Origin: JACDAN01 sp963721345
GTDB lineage: Bacteria > Actinomycetota > Thermoleophilia > Gaiellales > Gaiellaceae
Direction: 5' to 3'
NCBI GenBank assembly: GCA_963721345.1
Contig: CAVRIT010000001.1
Coordinates: 806,001-870,000, forward strand
DNA: 64,000 bases
Below the pieces are notes generated by a model. It had not been told where the DNA came from, searched no databases, and worked only from the letters and a program-made list of their open reading frames with translations. Shown in pieces: positions 8,769 to 17,451 of this stretch. Numbering within the stretch: the first letter of the stretch is position 1; every line of letters begins with the position of its first letter. The position numbers and the translations under genes were made by a program.

Positions 8769-8796
8769 TCGCTGGAAATCTCTCGATTTCCGGCGA
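8769..8796 (+). terminator. Hairpin downstream of the YbdK-type gene
   Basis: A 12-bp inverted repeat around TGGAAATC / GATTTCCG (arms 8769-8780 and 8785-8796, TCTC loop) with one T-G wobble starts 10 bp after the stop codon at 8758. There is no T-tract on either strand, so it may work as a Rho-assisted terminator or a 3'-end stabiliser. Confidence 0.5.
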
Positions 8797-8841
8797 GTGT
8801 ATGAAGCACGGGCGACGCTTCCCTCTCTAGGGACCCGATCG

Positions 8842-8865
8842 GCGGAACCGGCAAGCCGGGTCCGC
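8842..8865. repeat. Palindromic repeat, copy 1 (GAACCGGC-type)
   Basis: A near-perfect palindrome, GCGGAACCGGC / GCCGGGTCCGC, around an AA centre with one mismatch. The core and its right flank (GGTCCGCGGC / GGTTCCGCGGC) recur almost unchanged at 39937-39960, so this looks like a dispersed REP-like extragenic palindrome. It lies in the 223-bp gap before the sigma-factor gene and is nested inside a 7-bp inverted pair, TGAAGCA (8802) / TGCTTCA (8872). Confidence 0.45.
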
Positions 8866-8981
8866 GGCGGATGCTTCACAGTACGGCTATGCGCGCGCGC
8901 GTTTCGGACCTCTTCCCGGAAGGTGGTCGTAACGAAGGCGATGGACCTCTGGGACGAACCCGGTCGTACTCCAAGCGGGCA

Positions 8982-9515
8982 ATGGCGGGCTTGCGAGGCG
9001 ACGAGCGTGCCTGGATTCGCGGTGCGCAGGCCGGCTCGCTCTCCGACCTGGAGGCGCTCTTCCGCGAGCACTGGCCGCGCGCCCACCGCGCCGCCTACCT
9101 CGTCGTCCACGACGGGGCAGCCGCGGAGGACATCGCGCAGGAGGCGTTCCTCGCCGCGATTCGCGCGCTCGACCGCTTCGACCGCCGCCGCCCGTTCGGG
9201 CCGTGGCTCCACCGGATCGTCGTCAACCGCGCGATCGACTGGGCGCGCTCGAGGGCCCTCCGGGCCGAGGTCGGGGACGTGGGTCTCGCGGCGGTCGCCG
9301 CCGAGGATTCCGGTGACCGCACTTTCTCGCAACCCGTCGTCGCCGCGCTGGCCGAGCTCTCGCCGGAGCACCGCGCCGTCGTCGTCCTGCGTCACCTCCT
9401 CGAGTACACGCCGGGAGAGATCGCCGAGCTCCTCGACATCCCGCGGGGGACCGTGAACTCACGCCTTCGGCGGGGGCTCGACGTGCTCGCCGACCGTCTG
9501 GAGGCAGAGCGATGA
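8982..9515 (+). CDS. ECF-type RNA polymerase sigma factor
   Basis: 177 aa from the ATG at 8982; the frame stays open to 8871 (ATG at 8889), but the upstream residues lack sigma similarity. Region 2 is clear: ALFREHWPRAHRAAYLVVHD and the DIAQEAFLAAIRALDRF -10-recognition helix near residues 45-65. Region 4 holds a helix-turn-helix, PGEIAELLDIPRGTVNSRL, near 145-163. Region 3 is missing, as expected for ECF sigmas. It overlaps the next gene by 4 bp (ATGA), which suggests that gene encodes its membrane-bound regulator. Confidence 0.92.
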   Translation: MAGLRGDERAWIRGAQAGSLSDLEALFREHWPRAHRAAYLVVHDGAAAEDIAQEAFLAAIRALDRFDRRRPFGPWLHRIVVNRAIDWARSRALRAEVGDVGLAAVAAEDSGDRTFSQPVVAALAELSPEHRAVVVLRHLLEYTPGEIAELLDIPRGTVNSRLRRGLDVLADRLEAER

Positions 9516-10708
9516 GCGAGCGGAAGGTTCGCCGGGCACTCCTTGCCACGGCGCCGCCAGACGAGATCGGAGCTCAGCGACGCGCGTGGCGGGTCACGCG
9601 TGCGGCCTTCGTCGACCGCGAGCCGACACCGTGGCCGATTCGCCATCGCCGCCCGATCGGCGCGCTGGCGATCGGGCTCGCGGTCCTTGCGGCGGCGATC
9701 ACTCCGCCGGGTAGAGCCGTGCTCGGCGGTGTGCGCGACGCGGTCGGGACGGAGAGGGTCGTCGTCGGCGGCGCGCCACGCGCGCGGCCGGCGCCGTTCA
9801 CGCTCCCGACGAAGGGCCGGATCCTCGTGTCCGCTCCGAGCGGGGTCTGGGTCGTGGCCGCCGACGGCGGCCGCCGAAAGGTCGGGCGCTACGACGAGGC
9901 AACGTGGTCGCCGCGCGGGCTGCACGTCGCCGCGACGCGCGACCATCAGCTCACCGCGCTCACGCCGAAGGGTGCGGTCCGGTGGACGCTCTCGCAGCCG
10001 AGGGTCCACTCGCCCGACTGGTCGCCGAGCGGGTTCCGCGTCGCGTACCTGAGCGGCAGCGAGCTCCGGGTCGTCGCCGGTGACGGGACGGATGACCTCC
10101 GGCTCGACACGGCCCTCGACGTCCCGCCGGTCTGGAAGCCGGGCGACGAGCATGTCCTCGCCTACGTCGCGGCCGGGGGCATGGTCAACGTCGTGAGCAC
10201 GGACACCCAGCAGACGCTCTGGACGGGCGGCACTTCCACCGCGCGACCACAGCGACTCGCGTGGTCGGCGGACGGCACGCGCCTGCTTACCGCGCCGGGC
10301 TACTCGCGCGGCTTCGGACTCACGGTCTTCGACGACGCCGGGACGCGGCGCCAGTTCCTCGTCTTCGGCGGCGAGCTGCTGGATCTCGAGTTCGCGCCGA
10401 GCGGACACAGTGTCGCCGTCATCCGGCAGGTCGGTGGGCGCAGCGAAGTGCTGGTCGTGAACGCGGACTCGCTCCGGCAGCGCGAGGTGATCTTCTCCGG
10501 CAAGGGCCGGTTCAGCGACGTCTCGTGGTCGCCCGACGGCCGCTGGCTCCTCGTCGGCTGGCCGAGCGCCGATCAGTGGCTGTTCCTGCGCTCGACCGAC
10601 GTCAGCAAGCTGAAGGCTGTCTCGAGCCTCGCGGTGCAGTTCGACCCCGGCGGGATCGGGGCGGGTGAGTTCCCGCGGATCGAAGGCTGGTGCTGCCCAG
10701 CCGAGTAA
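9512..10708 (+). CDS. Single-span membrane protein with extracytoplasmic beta-propeller; putative sigma-factor regulator
   Basis: 398 aa. A short cytoplasmic N-terminus (1-48), one membrane helix (about 49-64), then a large extracytoplasmic domain with repeated WSPSG/WSPDGRW blades (near residues 130, 170, 252 and 340) typical of TolB/WD40-like propellers. Overlapping translation with the sigma gene makes an anti-sigma role likely, but the zinc-binding HxxxCxxC motif of ZAS anti-sigmas is absent, so the mechanism would be non-standard. The function is inferred from position; the architecture is seen directly. Confidence 0.75.
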   Translation: MSERKVRRALLATAPPDEIGAQRRAWRVTRAAFVDREPTPWPIRHRRPIGALAIGLAVLAAAITPPGRAVLGGVRDAVGTERVVVGGAPRARPAPFTLPTKGRILVSAPSGVWVVAADGGRRKVGRYDEATWSPRGLHVAATRDHQLTALTPKGAVRWTLSQPRVHSPDWSPSGFRVAYLSGSELRVVAGDGTDDLRLDTALDVPPVWKPGDEHVLAYVAAGGMVNVVSTDTQQTLWTGGTSTARPQRLAWSADGTRLLTAPGYSRGFGLTVFDDAGTRRQFLVFGGELLDLEFAPSGHSVAVIRQVGGRSEVLVVNADSLRQREVIFSGKGRFSDVSWSPDGRWLLVGWPSADQWLFLRSTDVSKLKAVSSLAVQFDPGGIGAGEFPRIEGWCCPAE

Positions 10709-10717
10709 GGTCCGGCC

Positions 10718-11188
10718 GTGCTCCAGGTCGGCGACAGAATCCCAGAGGCTCGCGTGTGGCTGGCGCCACGCGAGACCCTTTCGCTGAACGACCTCGTCGA
10801 AGAGGGCCCCGTGCTCGTGCTCTTCTACCTCTTCGACTGGTCGGGCACCTGAACGAACGAAATGGAGCTCCTGCGTGACAGGAGCGCGGAGTTCGAGCAG
10901 TTGGGCGTCCGGGCGATGGCGGTGTCGCGGGACTCCGCCTGGTCGCACGTCGCCTGGACGCAGGCGCTCGACCTGAACTTCCCGCTGCTCTCGGACTGGA
11001 ACGGCGAGGCGATTCGCGGTTTCGGAATCGCGCGGGCCTTCCGCGGGATGGAAGACGTCGCGCAACGCTCGGCGTTCCTGGTCGACGGCGGCGGTACGGT
11101 CCGCGCCGCATGGGCCTACGACGACGCGGAGGTGCCGGACTTCGACGAGCTCATCTCCGCGGCGCGGGAGTTGCCGGCCTCGTCGTAG
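10718..11188 (+). CDS. AhpE-like peroxiredoxin with in-frame TGA (predicted selenocysteine 45)
   Basis: Read through the TGA at 10850-10852, this is a 156-aa thioredoxin-fold peroxiredoxin starting at the GTG at 10718. The TGA falls at the peroxidatic position: FYLFDWSGT-U-TNE, with Ser42 three residues before and Thr46 after, as in the T/S-x-x-C-T pattern of peroxiredoxins. The catalytic arginine is visible in QRSAFLVD. No cysteine occurs anywhere else in the protein, so termination at the TGA or restart at 10862 would leave no active site. A SECIS-like hairpin follows at 10867-10885. The expected reaction is reduction of peroxides by a one-selenocysteine mechanism. The alternative is a TGC/TGT-to-TGA point change or a base-calling error. 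Confidence 0.82.
10867..10885 (+). promoter_or_regulatory. Predicted bacterial SECIS hairpin
   Basis: A perfect 7-bp stem, GCTCCTG (10867-10873) / CAGGAGC (10879-10885), closes a 5-nt loop, CGTGA, with G at loop position 2. The loop begins 21 nt after the TGA. Known bacterial SECIS elements lie within the coding region just 3' of the UGA, with a small loop about 16-37 nt away and a G in the first two loop bases; this fits on each count. Confidence 0.7.
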
Positions 11189-12636
11189 CGCTGTACCTCG
11201 GCGGCGGCGTCGTCTCGACGTGGCCCGCCGTCAAGCAGGCCGACGACCAGTTCCTCGCCGAGGGCCTTCGCGGCGTCCCCGGAGCTGCGGCGCCCGGCGA
11301 CCACCTCCAGGTCGTCTGGCAGCTCTGGCTTCCCGGCCACCAGCTCGGCCGCGGCGCAGATCCGCTCCGCGATCCCTACAGCTTCCAGCCAGAGGTCGAG
11401 CCGCGGGTGAACTTCGCCGGGTGGCCGTTCGGCCTGCCGTTCTGGCCGTTGCACGCGCTCTTCGGCGCCGTCGGCGCCTGGAACGCGTTCCTCCTCCTCG
11501 GCTACGTCGGAGCAGGCGGGCTCGCATTCCTGTGGTTGCGCTCGATGGGCCTCGGCCTGGTGCCCGCCGCCGTCGGCGGCCTCGCGTTCGCACTCGCGCC
11601 GTACCGCACGGCGCAGGCGGGGGCCGGCCACCTGCTGGCGTGGACCGCGATGCTGCTGCCCCTCTCGCTCTGGGGGTGGGAGAGGCGGCTCTACGTCGTC
11701 TCGGCCTCGGCGCTTGCCTCCATCCCCCTATCGGGACAGGTGCATCTCGCGCTCGGCGCGATCCCGTTCTTCCTGCTGTATGCCCTCCTCCGTGACGGGC
11801 GCCGGGCGTGGGCGGCGGTCACCGCCGGGGGCGCAGTTCTCTCCGGGCTGCTCGTCTGGGCGGTCTCGATCCGTGGGTCGATCGGCGAGGGCCGGGACTT
11901 CGGCGAGGTCGAGCGGTACTCGGCCGAGCTCGCGGACTTCTTCGCGCGCGATCCCCGCCACGGGCTCGAGCCGTTCGTCTTCCTCGGCTGGGCGGTCCCG
12001 CTCCTCGCACTGGCGGGGGTCGTGCTCCTGCGGGACCGGCTCGCGCTCGTCCTCGCAGCCAGCGCGGTCGTTCCGGCTGCGCTGGCGCTGGGCGCGAACC
12101 TTCCCGGCTACGAGCTCGTCTGGGACAACCTGCCGGCGCTGGGCAGCACGCGGGTGCCGGGGCGGCTGATGCCGATCGCGTGCCTCGCGATCGCGGCGCT
12201 CGCGGCGTTCGCAGTGGCACGGATCCGTTGGCCCATCGCGGGCGCCTTGGCGCTCGCCCTCGTCCTGGTCGATCTCACGTACAACGTCTTCCCCGTTCAC
12301 CCCACCCCCGCCGATGAGGCGAACGGCGCCTACGCAGCGGGTCGCGACACCCGGCCCGGACGCCTGCTCGAGCTTCCGATTCAGCCACCCGACCGGCAGG
12401 AGGCGAGCGTCTACCGCTACTACGCGATGCAGGCGCCGCGGGAGGGGCCGGCGGGCTACTCGACCGTCGCGCCCGCGCGCGCGGCTCGGACGCTTCGCCG
12501 CCTCGCTCCCTGCCCGAGCGGGCGCGAGCTGGACCTCCTCGGCGTGAGGCTCGTCGCCGTCGTCGGGTCGTCGAGGTGTCCGCCGACCGGACGGCTTCTG
12601 GCGCGCGACGGCCCTGTCGCGATGTATGAACGCTGA
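11110..12636 (+). CDS. Polytopic membrane protein (YfhO/glycosyltransferase-like)
   Basis: 508 aa from the ATG at 11110, which overlaps the end of the peroxiredoxin by 79 bp; no ATG, GTG or TTG lies between it and the first helix, so this start or a rare codon must be used. About ten membrane helices are visible (for example GLVVALYLGGGVV, AGGLAFLWLRSMG, GALALALVLVDLTY), with a soluble C-terminal tail from about residue 410. The layout, with a WPAV/DP loop after helix 1, resembles GT-C-type or YfhO-like membrane proteins that handle lipid-linked sugars. No catalytic motif is certain, so the function is open. Confidence 0.65.
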   Translation: MGLRRRGGAGLRRAHLRGAGVAGLVVALYLGGGVVSTWPAVKQADDQFLAEGLRGVPGAAAPGDHLQVVWQLWLPGHQLGRGADPLRDPYSFQPEVEPRVNFAGWPFGLPFWPLHALFGAVGAWNAFLLLGYVGAGGLAFLWLRSMGLGLVPAAVGGLAFALAPYRTAQAGAGHLLAWTAMLLPLSLWGWERRLYVVSASALASIPLSGQVHLALGAIPFFLLYALLRDGRRAWAAVTAGGAVLSGLLVWAVSIRGSIGEGRDFGEVERYSAELADFFARDPRHGLEPFVFLGWAVPLLALAGVVLLRDRLALVLAASAVVPAALALGANLPGYELVWDNLPALGSTRVPGRLMPIACLAIAALAAFAVARIRWPIAGALALALVLVDLTYNVFPVHPTPADEANGAYAAGRDTRPGRLLELPIQPPDRQEASVYRYYAMQAPREGPAGYSTVAPARAARTLRRLAPCPSGRELDLLGVRLVAVVGSSRCPPTGRLLARDGPVAMYER

Positions 12637-13306
12637 GATGGCCGACGACAAGCTCGTCCGCGGCGAGGATGGACTCGTCCGCTGCTTCTGGGGCGCCTCA
12701 CCGCCGGAGTACGCCGCCTACCACGACAGCGAGTGGGGCTTTCCGGTGGACGACGACCGGCGCCTGTTCGAGAAGATCTGCCTCGAGGGGTTCCAGTCCG
12801 GGCTGTCGTGGCTGACGATCCTGCGCAAGCGCGAGAACTTCCGGAAGGCCTTGGCGGGGTTCGACTTCGTCCGCGTCGCGCGGTTTGGGGAAAAGGACGT
12901 CGAGCGGCTCCTCGGCGACGCCGGGATCGTGCGCCACCGAGGGAAGATCGAAGCCACGATCAACAACGCGCAGCGGGCGCTCGAGCTCGTCGAGGCGGAA
13001 GGCTCGATCGCGGCGTACGTCTGGCAGTTCGAGCCGCAGCCCACGACGCGACCGAAGCGACTGACCTGGGACGTGCTGATGGAGATGTCCCACACCGACG
13101 AGTCGCGAGCGCTGTCGAAGGACCTGAAACGCCGCGGCTGGCGCTTCGTCGGCCCGACGACCGTCTACGCGTTCATGCAGGCGATGGGCCTCGTGAACGA
13201 CCACCTGCACGGCTGCGACACGCGCGCCGCCGCCGAGCAGGCCCGAGCGGCGTTCACATCCCCATCGCGTGGTAGCCGGCGTCCACGTACAGCGTCGTCG
13301 CCGTGA
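12626..13306 (+). CDS. tag: DNA-3-methyladenine glycosylase I
   Basis: 226 aa from the ATG at 12626; a second ATG at 12638 follows the upstream stop and would remove four residues. TagI hallmarks: RCFWGASPPEYAAYHDSEWG near residue 19, the helix FEKICLEGFQSGLSWLTIL, the catalytic-region KRENFRKAF-like stretch, and GPTTVYAFMQAMGLVNDHL near 180. The enzyme removes 3-methyladenine from alkylated DNA. The usual Zn-binding C-terminal cysteine/histidine region is present (HLHGCDTR). The last 53 bp overlap the convergent fabI, so the terminal Ser/Arg-rich residues are probably non-essential. Confidence 0.9.
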   Translation: MNAEMADDKLVRGEDGLVRCFWGASPPEYAAYHDSEWGFPVDDDRRLFEKICLEGFQSGLSWLTILRKRENFRKALAGFDFVRVARFGEKDVERLLGDAGIVRHRGKIEATINNAQRALELVEAEGSIAAYVWQFEPQPTTRPKRLTWDVLMEMSHTDESRALSKDLKRRGWRFVGPTTVYAFMQAMGLVNDHLHGCDTRAAAEQARAAFTSPSRGSRRPRTASSP

Positions 13307-14033
13307 CGTTGCCGGCTTCTGCCGAGAGGAGATAGCCGGCCGCCGCCGCGACGTCGTCCGCGTCGATCGGACGGTGGAGCGGCGCGCGCTCCTCGACGAT
13401 CGCCTCCATCGTCGGGAAACCTGCGATCGACCTCGCAGCAAGGGTGCGGACGGGGCCGGCCGAGATCGCGTTCACGCGGATGTTCTTCTGGCCGAGTTCC
13501 CACGCGAGGTACTTGACGGATGAGTCGAGCGCCGCTTTCGCGACGCCCATCACGTTGTAGTGCGGGACGGCCCGCTCGCCGCCCAGGTAGGTCATCGTGA
13601 CGATCGAACCGCCACCCGCAGCCTCCATGAGCGGTTCAGCCGCACGGGCGCACGCGACGAGCGAGTAGGCGCTGACATCGAGCGCCATCCAGAAGCGGTC
13701 GCGCGGCGTATCTGTGAAGCGCCCCTCGAGATCCTCGGCGGCGGCGAACGCAACCGAGTGCACGAGGAGATCCAGCTTGCCGTCGAACACGTCCCCCACT
13801 TCCGCGAACACGCGGCCAACATCCTCGTCCGAACGCACGTCACAGGACGTGATGAGAGGACTGTCGACCGTCTGGGCCAGCTCGCGCACGTTCTTCTCGA
13901 GACGCTCGCCCTGGAAGGTGAACGCCAGGCGTGCGCCCTCGTCGGCGAGGCGGCGCGCGATCGCCCAGGCGATCGAGCGCCGGTTGGCGACGCCGGTGAC
14001 GAGACCTGTCTTCCCTTCGAAGCGACCGGGCAC
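13254..14033 (-). CDS. fabI: Enoyl-[acyl-carrier-protein] reductase (NADH)
   Basis: 259 aa from a GTG at 14033. An SDR fold of the FabI type: TGVANRRSIAWAIA at residues 13-26 (the FabI nucleotide motif rather than TGxxxGIG), and the catalytic pair Y-x6-K in HYNVMGVAKAAL near 155-166, with the second tyrosine ten residues earlier (TYLGG). It catalyses the last reduction of each fatty-acid elongation cycle in the cytoplasm. FabI is a target of triclosan and isoniazid-class compounds in relatives. Divergent from the secreted subtilase, with only 16 bp between the starts. Confidence 0.93.
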   Translation of the reverse strand: MPGRFEGKTGLVTGVANRRSIAWAIARRLADEGARLAFTFQGERLEKNVRELAQTVDSPLITSCDVRSDEDVGRVFAEVGDVFDGKLDLLVHSVAFAAAEDLEGRFTDTPRDRFWMALDVSAYSLVACARAAEPLMEAAGGGSIVTMTYLGGERAVPHYNVMGVAKAALDSSVKYLAWELGQKNIRVNAISAGPVRTLAARSIAGFPTMEAIVEERAPLHRPIDADDVAAAAGYLLSAEAGNVTATTLYVDAGYHAMGM

Positions 14034-14049
14034 AAGGCGATCCTATTTC

Positions 14050-17000
14050 GTGGCTACGCTTCCGGTCTTGCGCCGCGTTCACGTGCTCATTGCGCTGCTG
14101 GCGGCGCTCGCCCTCACCGCCTCGGCTTCTGCCGGCCTCCAGCCGATCGACCGGACGTTCGGCGAGCGGACCGTGCCGAGGGTTCGGCCGGGGACGATCG
14201 AGGTGTCGGCGCGGACGAGCGACCGGGTACGCGTGATCGTCGGGCTCGCCCAGCCGCCGCTCGCGGCGGAGCACGGCCCCGGCTTCTTCGGGTCGCTCGG
14301 ATCGAGCCGCCTCGACGTGAACAGCCGGAGCTCGACGGCGTACCTCGCCGAGCTCCAAGCCGCGCAGGCCGCCGCGGCCCGCACGATTCGGGCGGCGATC
14401 CCCTCTGCGCGGATCACGCGCCGTTTCCAGGTCGTGCTCAACGGGCTGACGGTCGAGCTGCGGGCGCAGGACCTCGTGCGCCTGAACGAGCTTCCGGTCG
14501 CCGCCGACATCTTCCCGAGCATGCGGTACAGGCTCGCGACGAACCGTAGCCCGGAGCTCATCGGCGCGCCCGCCTTCATCGCCGCGACCGGCGCCGGCGG
14601 CGCGGGAATCAAGATCGGGATCGTCGACGACGGGATCGACCAGCAGAACCCCTTCTTCAACCCCGCCGGCTATGGGTACCCCGCCGGCTTCCCCAAGGGT
14701 CAGACGGCGTACGCGACGCCGAAGGTGGTCGCGGCGCGGAGCTATCCCGGCCCCGGTGCCGGGCCGCGCGGCCGGCTCCCGGTCGATCCGCAGGTTTCCT
14801 TCCACGGGACGCACGTCGCCGGCATCGCCGCGGGAAACGCGAACACCACCTCGCCCGGCGGCCGCGACCATCCTCCGACCCCGGGCCTTTCCGGCGTCGC
14901 GCCGCAAGCCTGGCTCGGCAACTACCGCGTCTTCAACGTCCCGAGCCCGATCGGCAACATCGCCGACACGCCTGAGATCGTCGCCGCCTTCGAGCAGGCG
15001 GTGCGCGACGGGATGGACGTGATCAACTTCTCGGGCGGTGGTGCGGCGACCGAGCCGCGCACCGACGCCCTGGTTCGTACCGTCACGAACACCGCAAACG
15101 CCGGCGTCGTGCCCGTCATCTCCGCGGGGAACGACCGCGACGAGTTCGGGTTCGGCAGCGCGGGCTCCCCGGGGGTCACGCCGGAGGCGATCACCGTCGC
15201 CGCAACGAGCAACGCCCACGTCTACGCCCCCGTGCTGACCGTGCGGGATCCAGGGGCGCCCTCGAACGTCACGCGAATCCCATTCGAGGCGCCCGGGGCA
15301 GTCGTCCCCGCGGCGTGGGGAAGCTCCGACCGCACGCTGGTCGACGTCGGATCGGTGAGGGGGACGAACGGCGCCCTCGTCGACCCCCACCTCTGCGGGA
15401 TCGGCCGTGACCCGAACGTCGGCCGCAATCCGCTGCCGCGCGGATCGCTCGCGGGCGGGATCGCGCTGATCCAGCGGGGCCGCTGCACGTTCTTCTCGAA
15501 AACGATTCGCGCGCTCGAAGCCGGCGCGACGGGCCTCATCTTCATCGACAACCGCGAGGGCGAGGCGAATCCGCTTCCGCTCGCCCTGCCGGTCCCGAGC
15601 GGGATGATCCCCGACCTCGACGGCGCCAATCTCCGCAACTACCTCGCGCTGCGCGGCGGGCGGGCGGCCATCCGGGTCGGCCCCGGGCTCCAGGAGATCC
15701 TCACCGGACGCCCCGGGGTGATCACGAGCTTCTCCTCGGCCGGCCCGGCGCCCTTCGGGCATCACCTCAAGCCCGACGTCGCAGCTCCCGGCGGCGAGAT
15801 CCTGTCGGCGACGACGCCTAACATCGCCGCCGGCGCGCGGTTCTTCTCGATCGACGGGACGAGCATGTCCGCCCCTCACGTCGCCGGCGCCGCCGCGCTG
15901 CTGCGGCAACGCCACCGCGACTGGAGCGTGCAGCACGTGAAGTCCGCGCTGATGTCGACAGCCGGGCCGGCGTGGCAGAACACGGCGCGCACGCAGGAGG
16001 CATCGGTGCTGCTGCAGGGCGCGGGCTTCGTGAACGTCCCGGCGGCCGACGATCCGAAGCTCTTCACCGAGCCTTCGTCGCTCTCGTTCAGCGATGTCCA
16101 GCTCGGCGCGGTCGCTGTCTCCAAGCAGATCCTCCTGACGCTGCGCGACGCCGGTGGCGGCGCGGGCACTTGGACGGTCGAGCTTCGTCCGCAGTCCGCG
16201 ACAGCCGGCGTGACGATCGACGTTCCGTCGCTCGTGGCGATCGGCCCCGGAAGCATGGCCTCGTTGCCCGTGACCGTCGTCGCGGCGGCCGGGGCAACTC
16301 CGGGCGACAACCTCGGCCACCTCGTTCTGCGCCGAGGAACGACGACTCGCAGGGTGCCCTATGCGGCGTTTGTGACCCGGCCCGGGCTCGCCGCGGCCCG
16401 CGTGGCGCGCCTTCGCCGGAGCCAGAGCGGGAGCACCCGGCGCGGCCGCTCTCTGGCAGATGTCTACCGCTTCCCCACCGCGCCGTTCGGCCACTCGCCC
16501 GACTACGGCGTCGGGGCGCCCATGCGCGAAGACGGAGCAGAGCGCGTGTTCCAGGTGCGCCTGCCGAAGCGGGTGATGAACTTCGGCGTCGCCGTCGTCA
16601 CCGCCTCGCGCGGCGCGGCGATCGACCCGTTCGTCCTCGGCGCGAAGGACGAGAACAGCGTTCAGGGCTACGTCGGCACACCGACGAACATCAACGGATT
16701 GACGCTCGGGTACCAGCTACCGATCGGCGCGGCGGGCGCCCAGTTCGCCCTGCCCGGCACGTACTACGTGTCGGTGGACTCGGGACGAGACGAGTTCACG
16801 GGGGCACGCCGGACCGGGACGTGGCGCCTCAGGATGTGGACGAACGATCTGCGCCGTCCGACGATCACGCTCGTGACGACCCGCGTGACCGCCGGCCGCC
16901 CGACCCTCGCGCTGCGGGTGCTCGACCGCGGCTCCGGCGTGGATCCGAGCTCCCTCGTCCTCTCGTACGCCGGCACGCTCGTCGGCGCCGCGCTCTATGA

Positions 17001-17451
17001 CCCCTCCACGGGCATCGCGCTCTTCCCGCTGCCTCCGACCGCGCCGAGGATCGGCGCCGGACGCCCGCGGGTGATCTTTTCCGCAGCCGACTATCAGGAG
17101 GCGAAGAACGCGAACTCGTACGGCGGCTCCGTTCTGCCGAACACCCGGGTCGTCACCAAGTCGCTGCGGGCCGTCCGCGGCGCGACGGTGACATGGGTGG
17201 CGCCGCTGACGCGGAGCTGCGCCGCACGAAACGAGACGCTCGTGGTCCTGGCTGGCGGCACGAGGATCCGGTCGGTCCGGTTCTTCGACGGCAAGCGCCG
17301 GATCGGGCTCGACCGGCGCGGAGTCGCCGGGCTCTACTCCGCGACCTGGCGCACGCGGCGAGCGAAGCGCGGCGTCCACCGTCTGCGCGCCGTCGTGCAG
17401 GCTCGCGGGCAACGCGCCGTCGCTACGCGCGTCGTCCGCGTGTGCAAGTAG
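14050..17451 (+). CDS. Large secreted subtilisin-like serine protease (S8) with PA domain
   Basis: 1133 aa from the GTG at 14050. Signal peptide (about 1-28), an inhibitor-like propeptide (about 55-165), then the S8 catalytic domain with D193 (IVDDGID), H252 (FHGTHVAG), oxyanion N361 (SAGND) and S605 (GTSMSAPH). A protease-associated (PA) domain is inserted at about 395-550 (GGIALIQRGRCTFFSKT). The C-terminal 450 residues form beta-rich domains, probably a fibronectin-like fold and a jelly-roll. It is likely a secreted or cell-surface protease. All catalytic residues are present. Confidence 0.9.
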   Translation: MATLPVLRRVHVLIALLAALALTASASAGLQPIDRTFGERTVPRVRPGTIEVSARTSDRVRVIVGLAQPPLAAEHGPGFFGSLGSSRLDVNSRSSTAYLAELQAAQAAAARTIRAAIPSARITRRFQVVLNGLTVELRAQDLVRLNELPVAADIFPSMRYRLATNRSPELIGAPAFIAATGAGGAGIKIGIVDDGIDQQNPFFNPAGYGYPAGFPKGQTAYATPKVVAARSYPGPGAGPRGRLPVDPQVSFHGTHVAGIAAGNANTTSPGGRDHPPTPGLSGVAPQAWLGNYRVFNVPSPIGNIADTPEIVAAFEQAVRDGMDVINFSGGGAATEPRTDALVRTVTNTANAGVVPVISAGNDRDEFGFGSAGSPGVTPEAITVAATSNAHVYAPVLTVRDPGAPSNVTRIPFEAPGAVVPAAWGSSDRTLVDVGSVRGTNGALVDPHLCGIGRDPNVGRNPLPRGSLAGGIALIQRGRCTFFSKTIRALEAGATGLIFIDNREGEANPLPLALPVPSGMIPDLDGANLRNYLALRGGRAAIRVGPGLQEILTGRPGVITSFSSAGPAPFGHHLKPDVAAPGGEILSATTPNIAAGARFFSIDGTSMSAPHVAGAAALLRQRHRDWSVQHVKSALMSTAGPAWQNTARTQEASVLLQGAGFVNVPAADDPKLFTEPSSLSFSDVQLGAVAVSKQILLTLRDAGGGAGTWTVELRPQSATAGVTIDVPSLVAIGPGSMASLPVTVVAAAGATPGDNLGHLVLRRGTTTRRVPYAAFVTRPGLAAARVARLRRSQSGSTRRGRSLADVYRFPTAPFGHSPDYGVGAPMREDGAERVFQVRLPKRVMNFGVAVVTASRGAAIDPFVLGAKDENSVQGYVGTPTNINGLTLGYQLPIGAAGAQFALPGTYYVSVDSGRDEFTGARRTGTWRLRMWTNDLRRPTITLVTTRVTAGRPTLALRVLDRGSGVDPSSLVLSYAGTLVGAALYDPSTGIALFPLPPTAPRIGAGRPRVIFSAADYQEAKNANSYGGSVLPNTRVVTKSLRAVRGATVTWVAPLTRSCAARNETLVVLAGGTRIRSVRFFDGKRRIGLDRRGVAGLYSATWRTRRAKRGVHRLRAVVQARGQRAVATRVVRVCK

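Noticed and set aside
8871..8981. Extended N-terminus of the sigma factor from 8871 or 8889
   Set aside because: The additional residues show no sigma similarity and cover the inverted-repeat region; the ATG at 8982 fits family length.
10862..11188. A separate short protein starting at the ATG after the peroxiredoxin TGA
   Set aside because: It would lack the N-terminal strands and the active site of the thioredoxin fold; the upstream half is in the same frame and matches the family, so read-through is the better model.
13840..16494. An 884-codon open frame antisense to the large subtilase
   Set aside because: Low-complexity Arg/Gly/Ala composition and a perfectly conserved protease on the other strand; a GC shadow.
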